Source of the DNA: an uncultured Lentisphaerota bacterium
GTDB taxonomy: Bacteria > Verrucomicrobiota > Kiritimatiellia > CAIQIC01
Assembly (NCBI GenBank): GCA_903889245.1
Contig: CAISWQ010000046.1
Location: 19,251-83,250, forward strand
Reading direction: 5' to 3'
DNA: 64,000 nt
Part shown: one piece after another, positions 43,394 to 51,621 of the stretch
Layout of the letters: each line of letters starts with the position of its first letter
How positions within the stretch are numbered: the first letter of the stretch is position 1
The notes under the pieces: model-generated
The model's database searches: none
What the model was told of the DNA's origin: nothing
The model's input: the letters and a program-made list of their open reading frames with translations, nothing else
Translations under genes and position numbers: made by a program

Positions 43394-44730
43394 GGTTTCC
43401 CTTGCCTGCTTTCTGTTGCCCGCGCCGCCTCACGCAAACGGTCCGGGCCCCAGTCGGGGGCGGGGCCTTCGTAGCCGGGCGAGACATAGTGGTCGCCGCA
43501 CTCGCCCTTCGCCGGATCTGCGAAGCCGCCCGAGGGCGGCCATTGATCTTGCAGCAACCAGTCGGGCGCCGAGTGCGGATGGCCAAGATAGGCCCAGCCC
43601 GGACCGGAGGCGATACCCTTCTTGAAGTCGCGCGTGCCTTCGCGCCACGTGTAACACGGCTGGCGGCGGTCGCCGCGCCAAAGCCAGTTCGTCAATTCGT
43701 TCTTCGTGTTCGCCGGGTAATCGTCCTCGCGCAGGATCGGCCACGCGGGGCCGAGCCGCGTCACGGGCGCGAGGTAGCCGCCGAAGAACACGTTGCGGAA
43801 GTGCCAGTCGTAGAGCGCCGCGAGCGGCACAGGCTTGGCGGTCTCGCGCGGCTGCGCCATCAGGCACTGGCCGTTGCCGCGCGTTCGCAGGTCCACACGG
43901 TCCAGGATCAGGCGCGCCGGCCCGTTGAAGGCCTGCAGCGCGTCGGGATGATGATGATCGTAGTGATAGCGGTTGAAGGAGGGCTCGATCCGGCACGACT
44001 GGATCACATGCTGCGACTGGGCGAACGGCGCCATGATGTCGAGCCCCTCCGCCAGCCCGGGGCCGGTGAGGTGGAGGCCCTCGATGAAAACCGTGCCGCG
44101 GAAATTCTTGCACATCAGACCTAGCCGTCCCGGATACTGCGTCGTCCGCGTCCACTGCGGCTGGCCCTGCAGGCCGGTGAGGTCCGCCGTGATGCGGCCG
44201 AGGGTCGGATCGTTCCGCGTCAGCTCCACCATCCAAGGCCCGCCGGCGGCGCCGGTCACCGCGGCGATATGGCCGGGCCCGCCGACCAGCGCCTCGAGCG
44301 CCTGCTTGATCTGCTCCGCTGTGGCGTTGAACGGCAGCGGCGGACTGAACGCGGCCTGCTTGTCCTTCTCGAACGCCTTGAGCCGGAACGTGCCGCCCGT
44401 CGCCGCGCCGAAGCCGAACTTCATCGTCAGCGGCTCGCCGGGTTCCGGCGCCTCGATGGTGCCACCGATCAGCACCACGTGTCGGGCTTTGCTGCGTCCG
44501 TCCAGCATGAGCGACGTGACGCGGCCTTTGCCCGGCGGCGGAAATTTCACCAGGTAATCGCGGCCCGGCTCGTCCTTCTGCAGATCAATGTGATTTTCGC
44601 CGGGCACAAGCTGGATGATGACGGGCTGCTCCAGTTCTGGCGGCGCGACCCACAGCGGCGGCCGCGCGCTGGCGAGGCCGGCTACGGCGAGTCCGGCGAT
44701 GAGCCAACGCTTCAGGGGAAAACGGATCAC
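43390..44730 (-). CDS. Secreted protein with probable beta-helix domain
   Basis: 446 residues with signal LKRWLIAGLAVAGLASA. A beta-rich N-terminal half is followed by a region with solenoid-like rungs (FRGTVFIEGLHLTGPGLAEGLDIMAPF, QHVIQSCRIEP, HHHHPDALQAFNGPARLILDRVDLR) resembling the Asp/His loops of pectate-type beta-helix proteins. No family could be assigned and no catalytic set is clear. Internally coupled in the operon by 4-bp overlaps on both sides. Confidence 0.6.
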   Translation of the reverse strand: MIRFPLKRWLIAGLAVAGLASARPPLWVAPPELEQPVIIQLVPGENHIDLQKDEPGRDYLVKFPPPGKGRVTSLMLDGRSKARHVVLIGGTIEAPEPGEPLTMKFGFGAATGGTFRLKAFEKDKQAAFSPPLPFNATAEQIKQALEALVGGPGHIAAVTGAAGGPWMVELTRNDPTLGRITADLTGLQGQPQWTRTTQYPGRLGLMCKNFRGTVFIEGLHLTGPGLAEGLDIMAPFAQSQHVIQSCRIEPSFNRYHYDHHHPDALQAFNGPARLILDRVDLRTRGNGQCLMAQPRETAKPVPLAALYDWHFRNVFFGGYLAPVTRLGPAWPILREDDYPANTKNELTNWLWRGDRRQPCYTWREGTRDFKKGIASGPGWAYLGHPHSAPDWLLQDQWPPSGGFADPAKGECGDHYVSPGYEGPAPDWGPDRLREAARATESRQGKP

Positions 44731-46133
44731 AGGTCCTCGCTCTTTCTGGCTTTGGTTTTCTGCGCGTCGGGCGGCGGCGGCATGAAGGAGCGACCGCTGG
44801 CGATGATCTGCTCCCAGCGCGCGCGGCAGTCGCGCTCCATCCGCGCCATCACGTCAGGAAATTTCGCCTGCACATCGGTCGTCTCGCCGGGATCGGCCTC
44901 AATGTCAAAGAGTGCGCGCTGGCCGCGGGGCAGCGCGTGGAACTTGAAGCGCGGCCCGCGCAGCGTCAGGTGGTGGTCCTCGTATTTGCGCTGGCGCACG
45001 TCGCTGATGCCCTCGCGTGGCGAGCCGGGGCCGGCGATCGCCATGCGGAAAACTTCGCTCCGCTCGCGGACGGTCGCAACGTTTTCGAGTGACGGGCGCA
45101 GGCTGACGCCCGTGAACGGCTGGTGCGTCACAATGCCCGGCTTGATGCCGGCGAGATCGAGCACGGTCGGCAGGATATCCTCCGCGCAGCCGAACTGCTT
45201 GCGCTCGCCGGGCTTGATGACCCCGGGCCAGCGCACGAGCAGCGGCACGCGGTCGCCGTTTTCCCAGACCAGCGCCTTGTGCCCGCGCAGCTTCGCGATG
45301 TTGCGCTTCTGCCAGTCGGGGTCCTTCGCCAGCGCCTCCTCGTCCTTGCCCTTCACCTCGGGGCTGGTCGGGCCGTTATCGCTGACGAAGACGACGATCG
45401 TGCGCTGGTCCTGTCCCGCCGCCTTCAATCCCGCGAGCAGGCGGCCGATGCACTCATCGAGGTGCGCGATGCAGCCGTAGCAGGCGGCGAGATTCTGCGA
45501 GCAGCCCTGCGCGAGGAATGGCGCGCTATGCTTCTCGTCGCAGATCCACGGCATGTGCGGGATGATGTAGGCCAGCGAGAGGAACCACGGCTGGTCGCTG
45601 CGTTCGCGGATGAACTGCAACGCGTAGTCGGTCCAGAGGTCCACCGTCCAGCCCTGCCCGCGCGCGCTGTTGCGCGGCTTCCACATCATCGGGTCGCGGT
45701 GCTCGTAGCCGCCGCCGCCAAGATAATCGTCCCAGCCGAAGTCGGTGGGATTGCCCTTGCCCATCTTCGCGCAGTCGAGTTTGCCGACGTGCAGCGTGCG
45801 GTAGCCGGCGGCCTTGAAGAACGCGGGCATCCGCGTCTCGTCGGGCCGCAGGTTCGCGCGCGGCGGCACGCCCCAGACGCCGGTCAGCAGGTGGTCGCGC
45901 CCGGTGAAGACCGCCGCGCGCGTCGGCGAACACGCCGCCGCGACCGTGAAGTTGCGGTAGATGGCCGACTCGCCCGCGAGGCGGTCGAGCTGCGGTGTCC
46001 GCACGAGCTTGTTGCCGTTGAAGCCGAAATCCCCGAAGCCCTGGTCATCGCTGATGATCAGCAGCACATTCGGCGGCGCGGCCTGTGCGGCAAGCCCCAG
46101 CCCTCCGAGCACCATTAGATGCCATAATTTCAT
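44727..46133 (-). CDS. S1-family sulfatase
   Basis: 468 residues, first gene of the four-gene operon down to 40473. Signal MKLWHLMVLGGLGLAAQA, IISDDQGFGDFGFNGN (Asp29-30), formylglycine site C68-S-P-T-R, VSDNGPTSPE. The GKWH position reads VGKLDCAKMG, again without the His. Otherwise arylsulfatase-like. Array 10 lies 40 bp upstream of its ATG. Confidence 0.9.
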   Translation of the reverse strand: MKLWHLMVLGGLGLAAQAAPPNVLLIISDDQGFGDFGFNGNKLVRTPQLDRLAGESAIYRNFTVAAACSPTRAAVFTGRDHLLTGVWGVPPRANLRPDETRMPAFFKAAGYRTLHVGKLDCAKMGKGNPTDFGWDDYLGGGGYEHRDPMMWKPRNSARGQGWTVDLWTDYALQFIRERSDQPWFLSLAYIIPHMPWICDEKHSAPFLAQGCSQNLAACYGCIAHLDECIGRLLAGLKAAGQDQRTIVVFVSDNGPTSPEVKGKDEEALAKDPDWQKRNIAKLRGHKALVWENGDRVPLLVRWPGVIKPGERKQFGCAEDILPTVLDLAGIKPGIVTHQPFTGVSLRPSLENVATVRERSEVFRMAIAGPGSPREGISDVRQRKYEDHHLTLRGPRFKFHALPRGQRALFDIEADPGETTDVQAKFPDVMARMERDCRARWEQIIASGRSFMPPPPDAQKTKARKSEDL

Positions 46134-46173
46134 TGCAACCTTCTTGGCTTTAACGGCCCATCCACGGCGATAT

Positions 46174-46221
46174 TTTCCAGCGTCTGGAAATCTTCGCAGG
46201 GTTTTCCTCTGGGATTGGAAA
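46174..46221. repeat. TTTCCAA palindrome array 10 (2 units)
   Basis: Units at 46174-46190 (TTTCCAG/CTGGAAA) and 46205-46221 (left arm degenerate), centres 31 bp apart. It ends 3 bp from the stop at 46225. Confidence 0.8.
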
Positions 46222-46224
46222 ACC

Positions 46225-47187
46225 TCACGGCCGTCCAGCCGGTTTCAGGATCGCTTCCGCGCGCAGGCCCTTGCCCGCGATGGCGACGTCGTTCAGGCCG
46301 GTCACCTCCCAGCCGAGCACCGCGCCGCCGAGCTTGTAGTCGGCGAGTTCGTGCGAGTCGGCGAGGTAGCCGCGCTGCCAGCTTTCCCGCAGGCCGGTGA
46401 GGATGTGCGGCAGCAGGTCGCCGCTGACCGGCACCCAGTCGCCCTTGCCAACGATCTGCTTCGTGAACGCATCGAGGCCGGGCGAGTAGATGAATTTGTC
46501 GGTGCCCTTCTTCTTGGCGCTGCCCTTGTCCTGCGCGGCGTAGAGCGTGGTGAGAGGCTTGCGGTCGTCGTAGAGGTTGAGGCCGAACCAGTAGTAGTCG
46601 CCGTAACCCTTGGACTGGCGGTTGAGATTCTGCACGGTGAGGAAGAACAGGAACTGCGCGGCGTGCGTGTGGATATTGCGCTGCGAGCTCTCGGGTCGCT
46701 GGTCGTGCAGCAGCTTGAGGGCGATGGCAAAGTCGAGGCGCGCGAGCGCGGCGAGGCTCGGCGCGTTCTGGCCGAGGTGCCCGCCGGGCGCGCTGATTTT
46801 TTGTTCGAGGTAGAGGTGCGGCCAGGGATCGCCCTTCGCGCGCCACTGGCCGCCGAACTCGGCGCTGCCATTGATGCCGCAGACGAAGTCGGCCGCGACG
46901 TCGTCGGGATGGATGCGCAACAGTTGCCAAGGGTCCTTGAAGTGGAAGCCGCGCGCGGTGAGCTGCTGATACGCCGGATCGGCGAACGAACTTTTACTGT
47001 GGTGTTGCGCCGTATGCCAGACCGGCGGCGCGGCCTGCTTGTCCCAGCGGATTTCCGTCAGACGCCCGGCGCGGTCCTTCACTTGCAGGCCGCGCTGGAA
47101 GGCGGTGTCGGCGAGCAGGTCCACGGACTGGGCGCCGACGCCGGGCATCAGCAGCCAGAGGGCGGGGATAACCAGGCGACGCAGCAT
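46225..47187 (-). CDS. Secreted protein of unknown function
   Basis: 320 residues from ATG 47187 with signal MLRRLVIPALWLLMPGVGAQ. The mature part contains ADFVCGINGSAEFGGQW, THAAQFLFFLTVQNLNRQS, YYWFGLNLYDDRKP and a C-terminal GAVLGWEVTGLNDVAI strand, suggesting a beta-sandwich as found in carbohydrate-active accessory domains. I do not recognise the family. It lies only 2 bp after the DUF3574 gene and ends 3 bp before array 10. Confidence 0.6.
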   Translation of the reverse strand: MLRRLVIPALWLLMPGVGAQSVDLLADTAFQRGLQVKDRAGRLTEIRWDKQAAPPVWHTAQHHSKSSFADPAYQQLTARGFHFKDPWQLLRIHPDDVAADFVCGINGSAEFGGQWRAKGDPWPHLYLEQKISAPGGHLGQNAPSLAALARLDFAIALKLLHDQRPESSQRNIHTHAAQFLFFLTVQNLNRQSKGYGDYYWFGLNLYDDRKPLTTLYAAQDKGSAKKKGTDKFIYSPGLDAFTKQIVGKGDWVPVSGDLLPHILTGLRESWQRGYLADSHELADYKLGGAVLGWEVTGLNDVAIAGKGLRAEAILKPAGRP

Positions 47188-47189
47188 GG

Positions 47190-47519
47190 TCAGTCGGCGA
47201 AGAATTCCGCCTGGACCGGCGCGCGCAACCGCATCACCTGTGCGTTCTCGAAGCGGGCGCGGTAGGCGGCGATGACCTCGCGGATGCGCTGTTCCATGGC
47301 GGCGCCAGGCGGATGGACGAGCACCACGACACGGCTCGGCTGCTTTTCGATGCGGCCGCCGCGGTGCTGCATCTGGCCATAGGCTTCGAGCACGGTCATG
47401 CCCTTGGGGAACCGCGGCGTGATGACGGTGGAGAGGAAGGCCCGCCACGCCTTGAGGCTGACGTGCTTCCCGCCGGGCTCGTCCTCGCCAAAATAGATTT
47501 CGGTCTTGATGCCTTTCAT
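47190..47519 (-). CDS. DUF3574-family protein
   Basis: 109 residues, no signal. The sequence TEIYFGEDEPGGKHVSLKAW, RAFLSTVITPRFPKGMTVLEAYGQM and a following VVVLVHPP strand match DUF3574, small alpha/beta proteins of unknown function that are often lipoproteins in other bacteria but here lack a lipobox. Followed 2 bp later by the secreted unknown. Confidence 0.8.
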   Translation of the reverse strand: MKGIKTEIYFGEDEPGGKHVSLKAWRAFLSTVITPRFPKGMTVLEAYGQMQHRGGRIEKQPSRVVVLVHPPGAAMEQRIREVIAAYRARFENAQVMRLRAPVQAEFFAD

Positions 47520-47537
47520 GGCGCGTCCTTTCGGTGG

Positions 47538-48059
47538 TTAACCAGCGTCGAGCTTGATCACACCGCGCTGGCGCTTGACGGTGATGATGCGCTGCTTGAG
47601 CGCCTCGAAAACGGGCCGGGGATTGGGGATCGCCTGCAGCAACAGTTCGGGCGTCGAGGCGTCGGTGGATTTGATCATGATCTGGCCGATGCCCAGCAGG
47701 CGGTCGAAGAGGGACTGGTGGAATTTGATATCGTCCACATGCCAGAGTTCCAGCGTGTCAATCGCCTTGGAGAACAGCCCCCGCTCGAAATCAATCCGGT
47801 AGCTGGTGACGCGGTAGCGGGTACTGCGCACGAGCAGCACCGGCAGGGCGAGCAGCGCGGCGGCCACCAGCAGGCCGAGCGCGGGGATGTACCAGCCGTA
47901 GGGCGTCAGGGCGAAACAGCCAATGGCGGCACCGAGCGCCAGAAATCCACAGACCAGCAGCTTGCCCGCCGAACCCCAGAGCGAGGGGCTGCCCTGATAA
48001 TAAACCTCTTCCTTCTCGTCCTTCGCCTTCTCGTCGCCCGTCAGATTTTCGTCGGCCAT
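47538..48059 (-). CDS. PH-domain (bPH2/YdbS-like) membrane protein
   Basis: 173 residues from ATG 48059, with AAGGAAGGG upstream. A charged N-terminus (DEKAKDEKEEVYYQGSPSLW) is followed by two transmembrane helices (about 28-50 and 55-78), then a bacterial PH domain (TRYRVTSYRIDFERGLFSK, DTLELWHVDDIKFHQS, IMIKSTDASTPELLLQAI, PRPVFEALKQRI). Such proteins sit in the inner membrane; their role is poorly defined. Confidence 0.85.
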   Translation of the reverse strand: MADENLTGDEKAKDEKEEVYYQGSPSLWGSAGKLLVCGFLALGAAIGCFALTPYGWYIPALGLLVAAALLALPVLLVRSTRYRVTSYRIDFERGLFSKAIDTLELWHVDDIKFHQSLFDRLLGIGQIMIKSTDASTPELLLQAIPNPRPVFEALKQRIITVKRQRGVIKLDAG

Positions 48060-48318
48060 GGTGCCCTTCCTTCCGTGGCTGGGAGAGTAGCGGCGGCGCG
48101 CCGGGCTGACAAGCCGCGTTTCGGCGCAGCGCCTCATCCCACGGCTCCCGCGCAGCAAGCCTCAATTCCGCAAACGCGGGAGCTGTAGCTCCCGCCCACA
48201 AGAAAATTTCCCGTGGTACGAGGACGGCAAAGACCGCGGGGACCACAGGACTGAAAAACCATCAAATCATAAATCGCAAATCATCCATCGTCCTCGCCCC
48301 TCGACACTCGTCCCTCTC
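48060..48318. other. 259-bp intergenic region with hairpin
   Basis: Contains a 20-bp palindrome at 48176-48195, GCGGGAGCT / GT / AGCTCCCGC. On the minus strand it follows the unknown gene ending at 48319, but it has no T run after the stem, so a terminator role is weak. Nothing else recognised. Confidence 0.6.
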
Positions 48319-49365
48319 TTACGGCGCGGCGATGTCCTTGGGCAGTTGCGCGAGCACGGCGAGGGCATCGGTGCCGGGCTCGTGCCACTTGACCTGTGCG
48401 AGGGCCTCGCGCGTGGCGCGGTTGAGCGGCAGCCGCCAGCGATCGGCGAACACACCCGCCAGATCCTGCCGCGCCGCGCACGAGGCGGCGACCAGCCAGT
48501 TGAGCGACTGGCGCAGCGCGGCCTCGCGGCTCTGGCCCTGGAACGGCGGACACTTCGCCAACTCGGCGTAGAATCTTTTCAGCCACGCGTTGCCGCCCTG
48601 CTCGCGCCAGAGCTTGAGCATCGCGGAGGCGTACATCACCGGCTGGTCGGAAGGTTGGAGCGGCCGACCGTCGGGCCGCTTGAGGCGCGGCTCCTTCTCG
48701 CCGAGACCGCAGACCGCGGTGAACGCGCGCAGAAAATCCAGATCGGTTTTCGCATACAGAGCCTCGGCTTCCTCGATCGTCTGCCGCGTCGCGCGGTCGG
48801 GGTCCTCGCAGCCGAGCGTGTCCATGCAGACGTAGCGCATGAAGACCGCGTAGCCGGTCAGGAACAGGGCGTGCCGCTCGCCAAAGGTGTAGTAGTTGCG
48901 GCCCATCTCATAGAAGTAGTAGTGCGGAAACGCGTTCGTCCGGGTGGACACCAGCGGATAATCGTGGCCATAGAAACCGCAGACCTCGATGCCACTGACG
49001 CCGATGTAGCCGCAACCATAGCCGCACGTCAGCTCGCCGCGCGGCACGGCGGCGAGGGTCGCCTTGCCGCCGAGCTGCTTGAACGGGCGCGGCCGTGCGC
49101 CGGTCAGGTTGGCGTAGAGCTGCCAGCCGGCGTCGAGCCGCGCCACGAAGCGCGCCATCACCGCGCCATCGAGATGGTTGTTCGTGGTCAGGAAGACGAT
49201 CTGCCCGCCCGGCCACGGCGTCATTTGAGTGGAAAGCCCGGCCTTCTTCCAGGCGTCGGGCCGGAACGCGAGCTGGCCATAGTCCACCGGCGCGCCGGGC
49301 GGCAGCACCTCCGCCGCCCAGGCATCGAACGTCAACAACGCCGCCGCCAGCAGAAGTTTTTTCAT
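48319..49365 (-). CDS. Secreted protein of unknown function
   Basis: 348 residues with signal MKKLLLAAALLTFDAWA. Begins EVLPPGAPVDYGQLAF; midway lies a Tyr/aromatic-rich stretch FPHYYFYEMGRNYYTFGERHALFLTGYA (~155-182), recalling the M60-like peptidase region, but there is no HExxH zinc motif, so peptidase activity is unlikely. The C-terminal half is helical (LKLWREQGGNAWLKRFYAELAKC). I do not recognise the family. Array 11 begins 6 bp upstream of its ATG. Confidence 0.6.
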   Translation of the reverse strand: MKKLLLAAALLTFDAWAAEVLPPGAPVDYGQLAFRPDAWKKAGLSTQMTPWPGGQIVFLTTNNHLDGAVMARFVARLDAGWQLYANLTGARPRPFKQLGGKATLAAVPRGELTCGYGCGYIGVSGIEVCGFYGHDYPLVSTRTNAFPHYYFYEMGRNYYTFGERHALFLTGYAVFMRYVCMDTLGCEDPDRATRQTIEEAEALYAKTDLDFLRAFTAVCGLGEKEPRLKRPDGRPLQPSDQPVMYASAMLKLWREQGGNAWLKRFYAELAKCPPFQGQSREAALRQSLNWLVAASCAARQDLAGVFADRWRLPLNRATREALAQVKWHEPGTDALAVLAQLPKDIAAP

Positions 49366-49371
49366 GGCTAT

Positions 49372-49452
49372 TTTCCAAGGATTGGAAAGTGAACGGCGCT
49401 ATTTTTCCAAACCTTGGAAAAGTTTGCAGCGCTATTTTCCAGGCCTTGGAAA
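49372..49452. repeat. TTTCCAA palindrome array 11 (3 units)
   Basis: Units at 49372-49388, 49404-49420 and 49436-49452 (one substitution), centres 32 and 32 bp apart. It abuts the ATG at 49365 and lies upstream of no stop codon; the tRNA is the next feature. Confidence 0.9.
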
Positions 49453-49576
49453 CTTTTTGCATGAGGAAATCCGGAGGGAGTGCCCCGGCGGACGCGCTAC
49501 CAACGGCGCCGGATGAGGCGGTGGCGTTCGTGGCCCCGGTCGGGCTGATGCGCACGCGGTGCGGGGTGGGGGAAAC

Positions 49577-49653
49577 TGGCGGGGTCAACGGGGCTCGAAC
49601 CCGCAACCTCTGCCGTGACAGGGCAGCGCTCTAACCAATTGAGCTATGACCCC
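49577..49653 (-). tRNA. tRNA-Asp (GTC)
   Basis: Full cloverleaf on the minus strand: acceptor stem GGGGTCA/TGACCCC, D arm GCTC/GAGC, anticodon stem CTGCC/GGCAG with loop CTGTCAC (anticodon GTC), T arm GCGGG-TTCGAGC-CCCGT, then discriminator G and an encoded CCA. No variable-loop or stem defects. Confidence 0.97.
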
Positions 49654-49798
49654 ACGCCGGGCAAAAAAGCCGCGCGGATAAAAGCACAGGCCCTCCGGGA
49701 TTGCAACGGAAAATATGCGCGCCGTCCGTGCCGGAAATCGGCTTGTCCGCCGCCGCGGCGGAGGCTACAACTCCCGTACCGGCGGAAGAAAGGGCGTC

Positions 49799-49993
49799 AT
49801 GACCGAGTTCATCCTGTGCCTCGCGGCAACACTGCTGTTGTGCTGGGTCGTCGGTCTCAAGGCCGAGCATGACAAGCTGGCCCGGCAGACCGACAGGCTG
49901 GCGGGCCTGCTCAAGCGATACCTCAAGGACAAGGCCGCGGATCCCGAAGCCGCCGGGGCGGTTGAAAATGGGAACAAGCGGCACACCTCCTGA
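49799..49993 (+). CDS. Small single-pass membrane protein
   Basis: 64 residues, start ATG 49799 with GGAAGAAAGGG upstream. Hydrophobic helix FILCLAATLLLCWVVGL at 4-20, then a charged helix (KAEHDKLARQTDRLAGLLKRYLKDK) likely to form a coiled coil. No family recognised. Divergent from the tRNA. Confidence 0.6.
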   Translation: MTEFILCLAATLLLCWVVGLKAEHDKLARQTDRLAGLLKRYLKDKAADPEAAGAVENGNKRHTS

Positions 49994-50096
49994 CCGCTGC
50001 CTCCACCGGTCAGATACTACACGGGCTGGGCTGCTCTCAAGGATGTTGCGGCGGGTGCCGCGTTGCGCAGAGGGAAACACCCGGCTATAGTCGGCC

Positions 50097-50342
50097 ATGC
50101 CAAAGACGCCACGCCAGCGGCCGGGCCGCGCACATCTGCTCGGCTTGGGACTCGATAACAAGGATGGCCATGTCCGCGTCACACAGGGCGAGAATTTCTC
50201 CATCTTCAGCGGTTCGGACGAGACCCACGAGCGCATGCAGCGCAGTTGCATCAAGCTGAACGAGAAACTGGCCCGCAAGGGCAGACGGCTCGACGATGCG
50301 ACGCATGAGGAAGTGCGCGATCTGCTGGCCGAGATGGAGTGA
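50097..50342 (+). CDS. Small conserved protein (HLLGLGLDN type)
   Basis: 81 residues, no signal. RAHLLGLGLDNKDGHVRVTQG, then FSIFSGSDETHERMQRSCIKLNEKL, a pattern I recall from small uncharacterised proteins in Verrucomicrobiota and Planctomycetes. Function unknown. It converges with the pseudopilin gene ending at 50352. Confidence 0.75.
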   Translation: MPKTPRQRPGRAHLLGLGLDNKDGHVRVTQGENFSIFSGSDETHERMQRSCIKLNEKLARKGRRLDDATHEEVRDLLAEME

Positions 50343-50351
50343 ACGGCCCGC

Positions 50352-51053
50352 CTATCTGATCTCGCTGATGTTCTTGCCCTGAACCTTGTCCCGCTTGGGT
50401 GGCTCGAATTTCAGGCTGATCGGCAGCAGGACTTCCGTGGTGGCGACATGGCGCGCGCTGCCACGCTGCGCCGCGACGGTCAGTCGCGCAGCCCGCGGCG
50501 CGCCATTGGTCGAGCCACCGCCGCCGATCCAGGTATCCTGCCACTGCTGGCCGTCGAACAACCGTACCTCGCACTGTTCCAGGCCCGCAAACACGGCATT
50601 GGTGACCGGCGGCTGGAAGGCCGCCGGCCCCGCCAAGGGGCGGCTGGCGCACGTCAGGGTCAAGTTGGTGAGGTTTTCCTCGACGAGCCGGTAGGTGACC
50701 CGGGCGACCTCGGCCCAGCGTAAGTCGCTTGCGCCGGCCGCGGCAGCCGTCCGCGCAAAGGAAAGCTCCCAGACAGCATTGGAGGCTGCCGCGCCGCGCG
50801 TGAGCTGGAAGGCGGTATCCTCGTTCTTGGGGAAAAGGAAGGTGCGCTCCAGATCGTTGGCCAGTTGCTGGAGCACGCGGCCGGTCGCCGCGCGGCAGGC
50901 GGCGCGCCCGGCATGGGAGCGACGCGTCTGGTTGGCCAAGGCGAGCGTGGTGAGAATCAGGCCGGAGATGACGACCGCCAAGGCCAACGCCACCAGCAGT
51001 TCCACCAGCGTGAAGCCGGCCGGACGGGGAAGTGGCTGCGCGGCGGGCTTCAC
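50352..51053 (-). CDS. Type II/IV pseudopilin-like protein (GspJ-like)
   Basis: 233 residues from GTG 51053, overlapping the stop of the FHA gene by 4 bp (GTGA). A prepilin leader ends PAGFTLVELLVALALAVVIS, with the G|F cleavage site and Glu+5, followed by a long N-terminal helix. The C-terminal half is beta-rich with an ARLTVAAQRG strand. Size and composition fit a minor pseudopilin of the J type. No secretion ATPase or secretin is nearby. Confidence 0.8.
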   Translation of the reverse strand: MKPAAQPLPRPAGFTLVELLVALALAVVISGLILTTLALANQTRRSHAGRAACRAATGRVLQQLANDLERTFLFPKNEDTAFQLTRGAAASNAVWELSFARTAAAAGASDLRWAEVARVTYRLVEENLTNLTLTCASRPLAGPAAFQPPVTNAVFAGLEQCEVRLFDGQQWQDTWIGGGGSTNGAPRAARLTVAAQRGSARHVATTEVLLPISLKFEPPKRDKVQGKNISEIR

Positions 51054-51559
51054 TTCATGCCAAGCACAAGGTACACGAAGGCCACCGCACCGAGCACGGC
51101 CAGCAGGCCGATGACGCCGATGATGATCCACCAGATGGCCGAGCTGCTCTTCTGGCGCGAGCCGAACGGCGAGATGCTTTCGAAGGAAGCCGGCTTGCTG
51201 CCCGGGCCGGTGGCGATCTCGATCCGCGTGGTATTGGCCAGCCCATCCTCGTGCGTCTCCTCCGCCGGTTCATCGGAATCAAAAATCAGTTCCACAGCGC
51301 CCACCTGCAACAGATCCTTGGGGCGCATGCGCAAATCCACGTTCACGTCACGCCCATTCAGGCGTGTGCCGTTGGTCGAACCAAGGTCGCGCACGAAATA
51401 CTTGTTGCCATCCTTGCGGACCATGCAGTGCCGGCCCGAGACGGAAGTGGCATCGAGCATGAGGTTGGATTCTTTGCGCCGACCGATAACGGTCTCGTCG
51501 CGCGTGAGGTTAAAAACCTTGCCCTTGACCTCTTCCGACATGCCAATCAGTTGCGCCAT
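51050..51559 (-). CDS. FHA-domain membrane protein
   Basis: 169 residues from ATG 51559, AGGAG upstream. An N-terminal FHA domain (residues ~1-95): VIGRRKESNLMLDATSVSGRH with the phosphothreonine-binding Arg and Ser, and DLGSTNGTRLNG. A Ser/Glu-rich linker leads to a C-terminal transmembrane helix (WWIIIGVIGLLAVLGAVAFVYLV). Likely a tail-anchored phosphopeptide reader, coupled to the pseudopilin gene by a 4-bp overlap. Confidence 0.9.
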   Translation of the reverse strand: MAQLIGMSEEVKGKVFNLTRDETVIGRRKESNLMLDATSVSGRHCMVRKDGNKYFVRDLGSTNGTRLNGRDVNVDLRMRPKDLLQVGAVELIFDSDEPAEETHEDGLANTTRIEIATGPGSKPASFESISPFGSRQKSSSAIWWIIIGVIGLLAVLGAVAFVYLVLGMK

Positions 51560-51621
51560 GATGCACTCCTGTGGTTCGTTCGCGCGAAATAGTTGCACGA
51601 TTCGCGCAGGGTGTCAACGCG

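Noticed and set aside
48319..49365. M60-like metallopeptidase
   Set aside because: An aromatic-rich segment is suggestive but no HExxH zinc motif is present.
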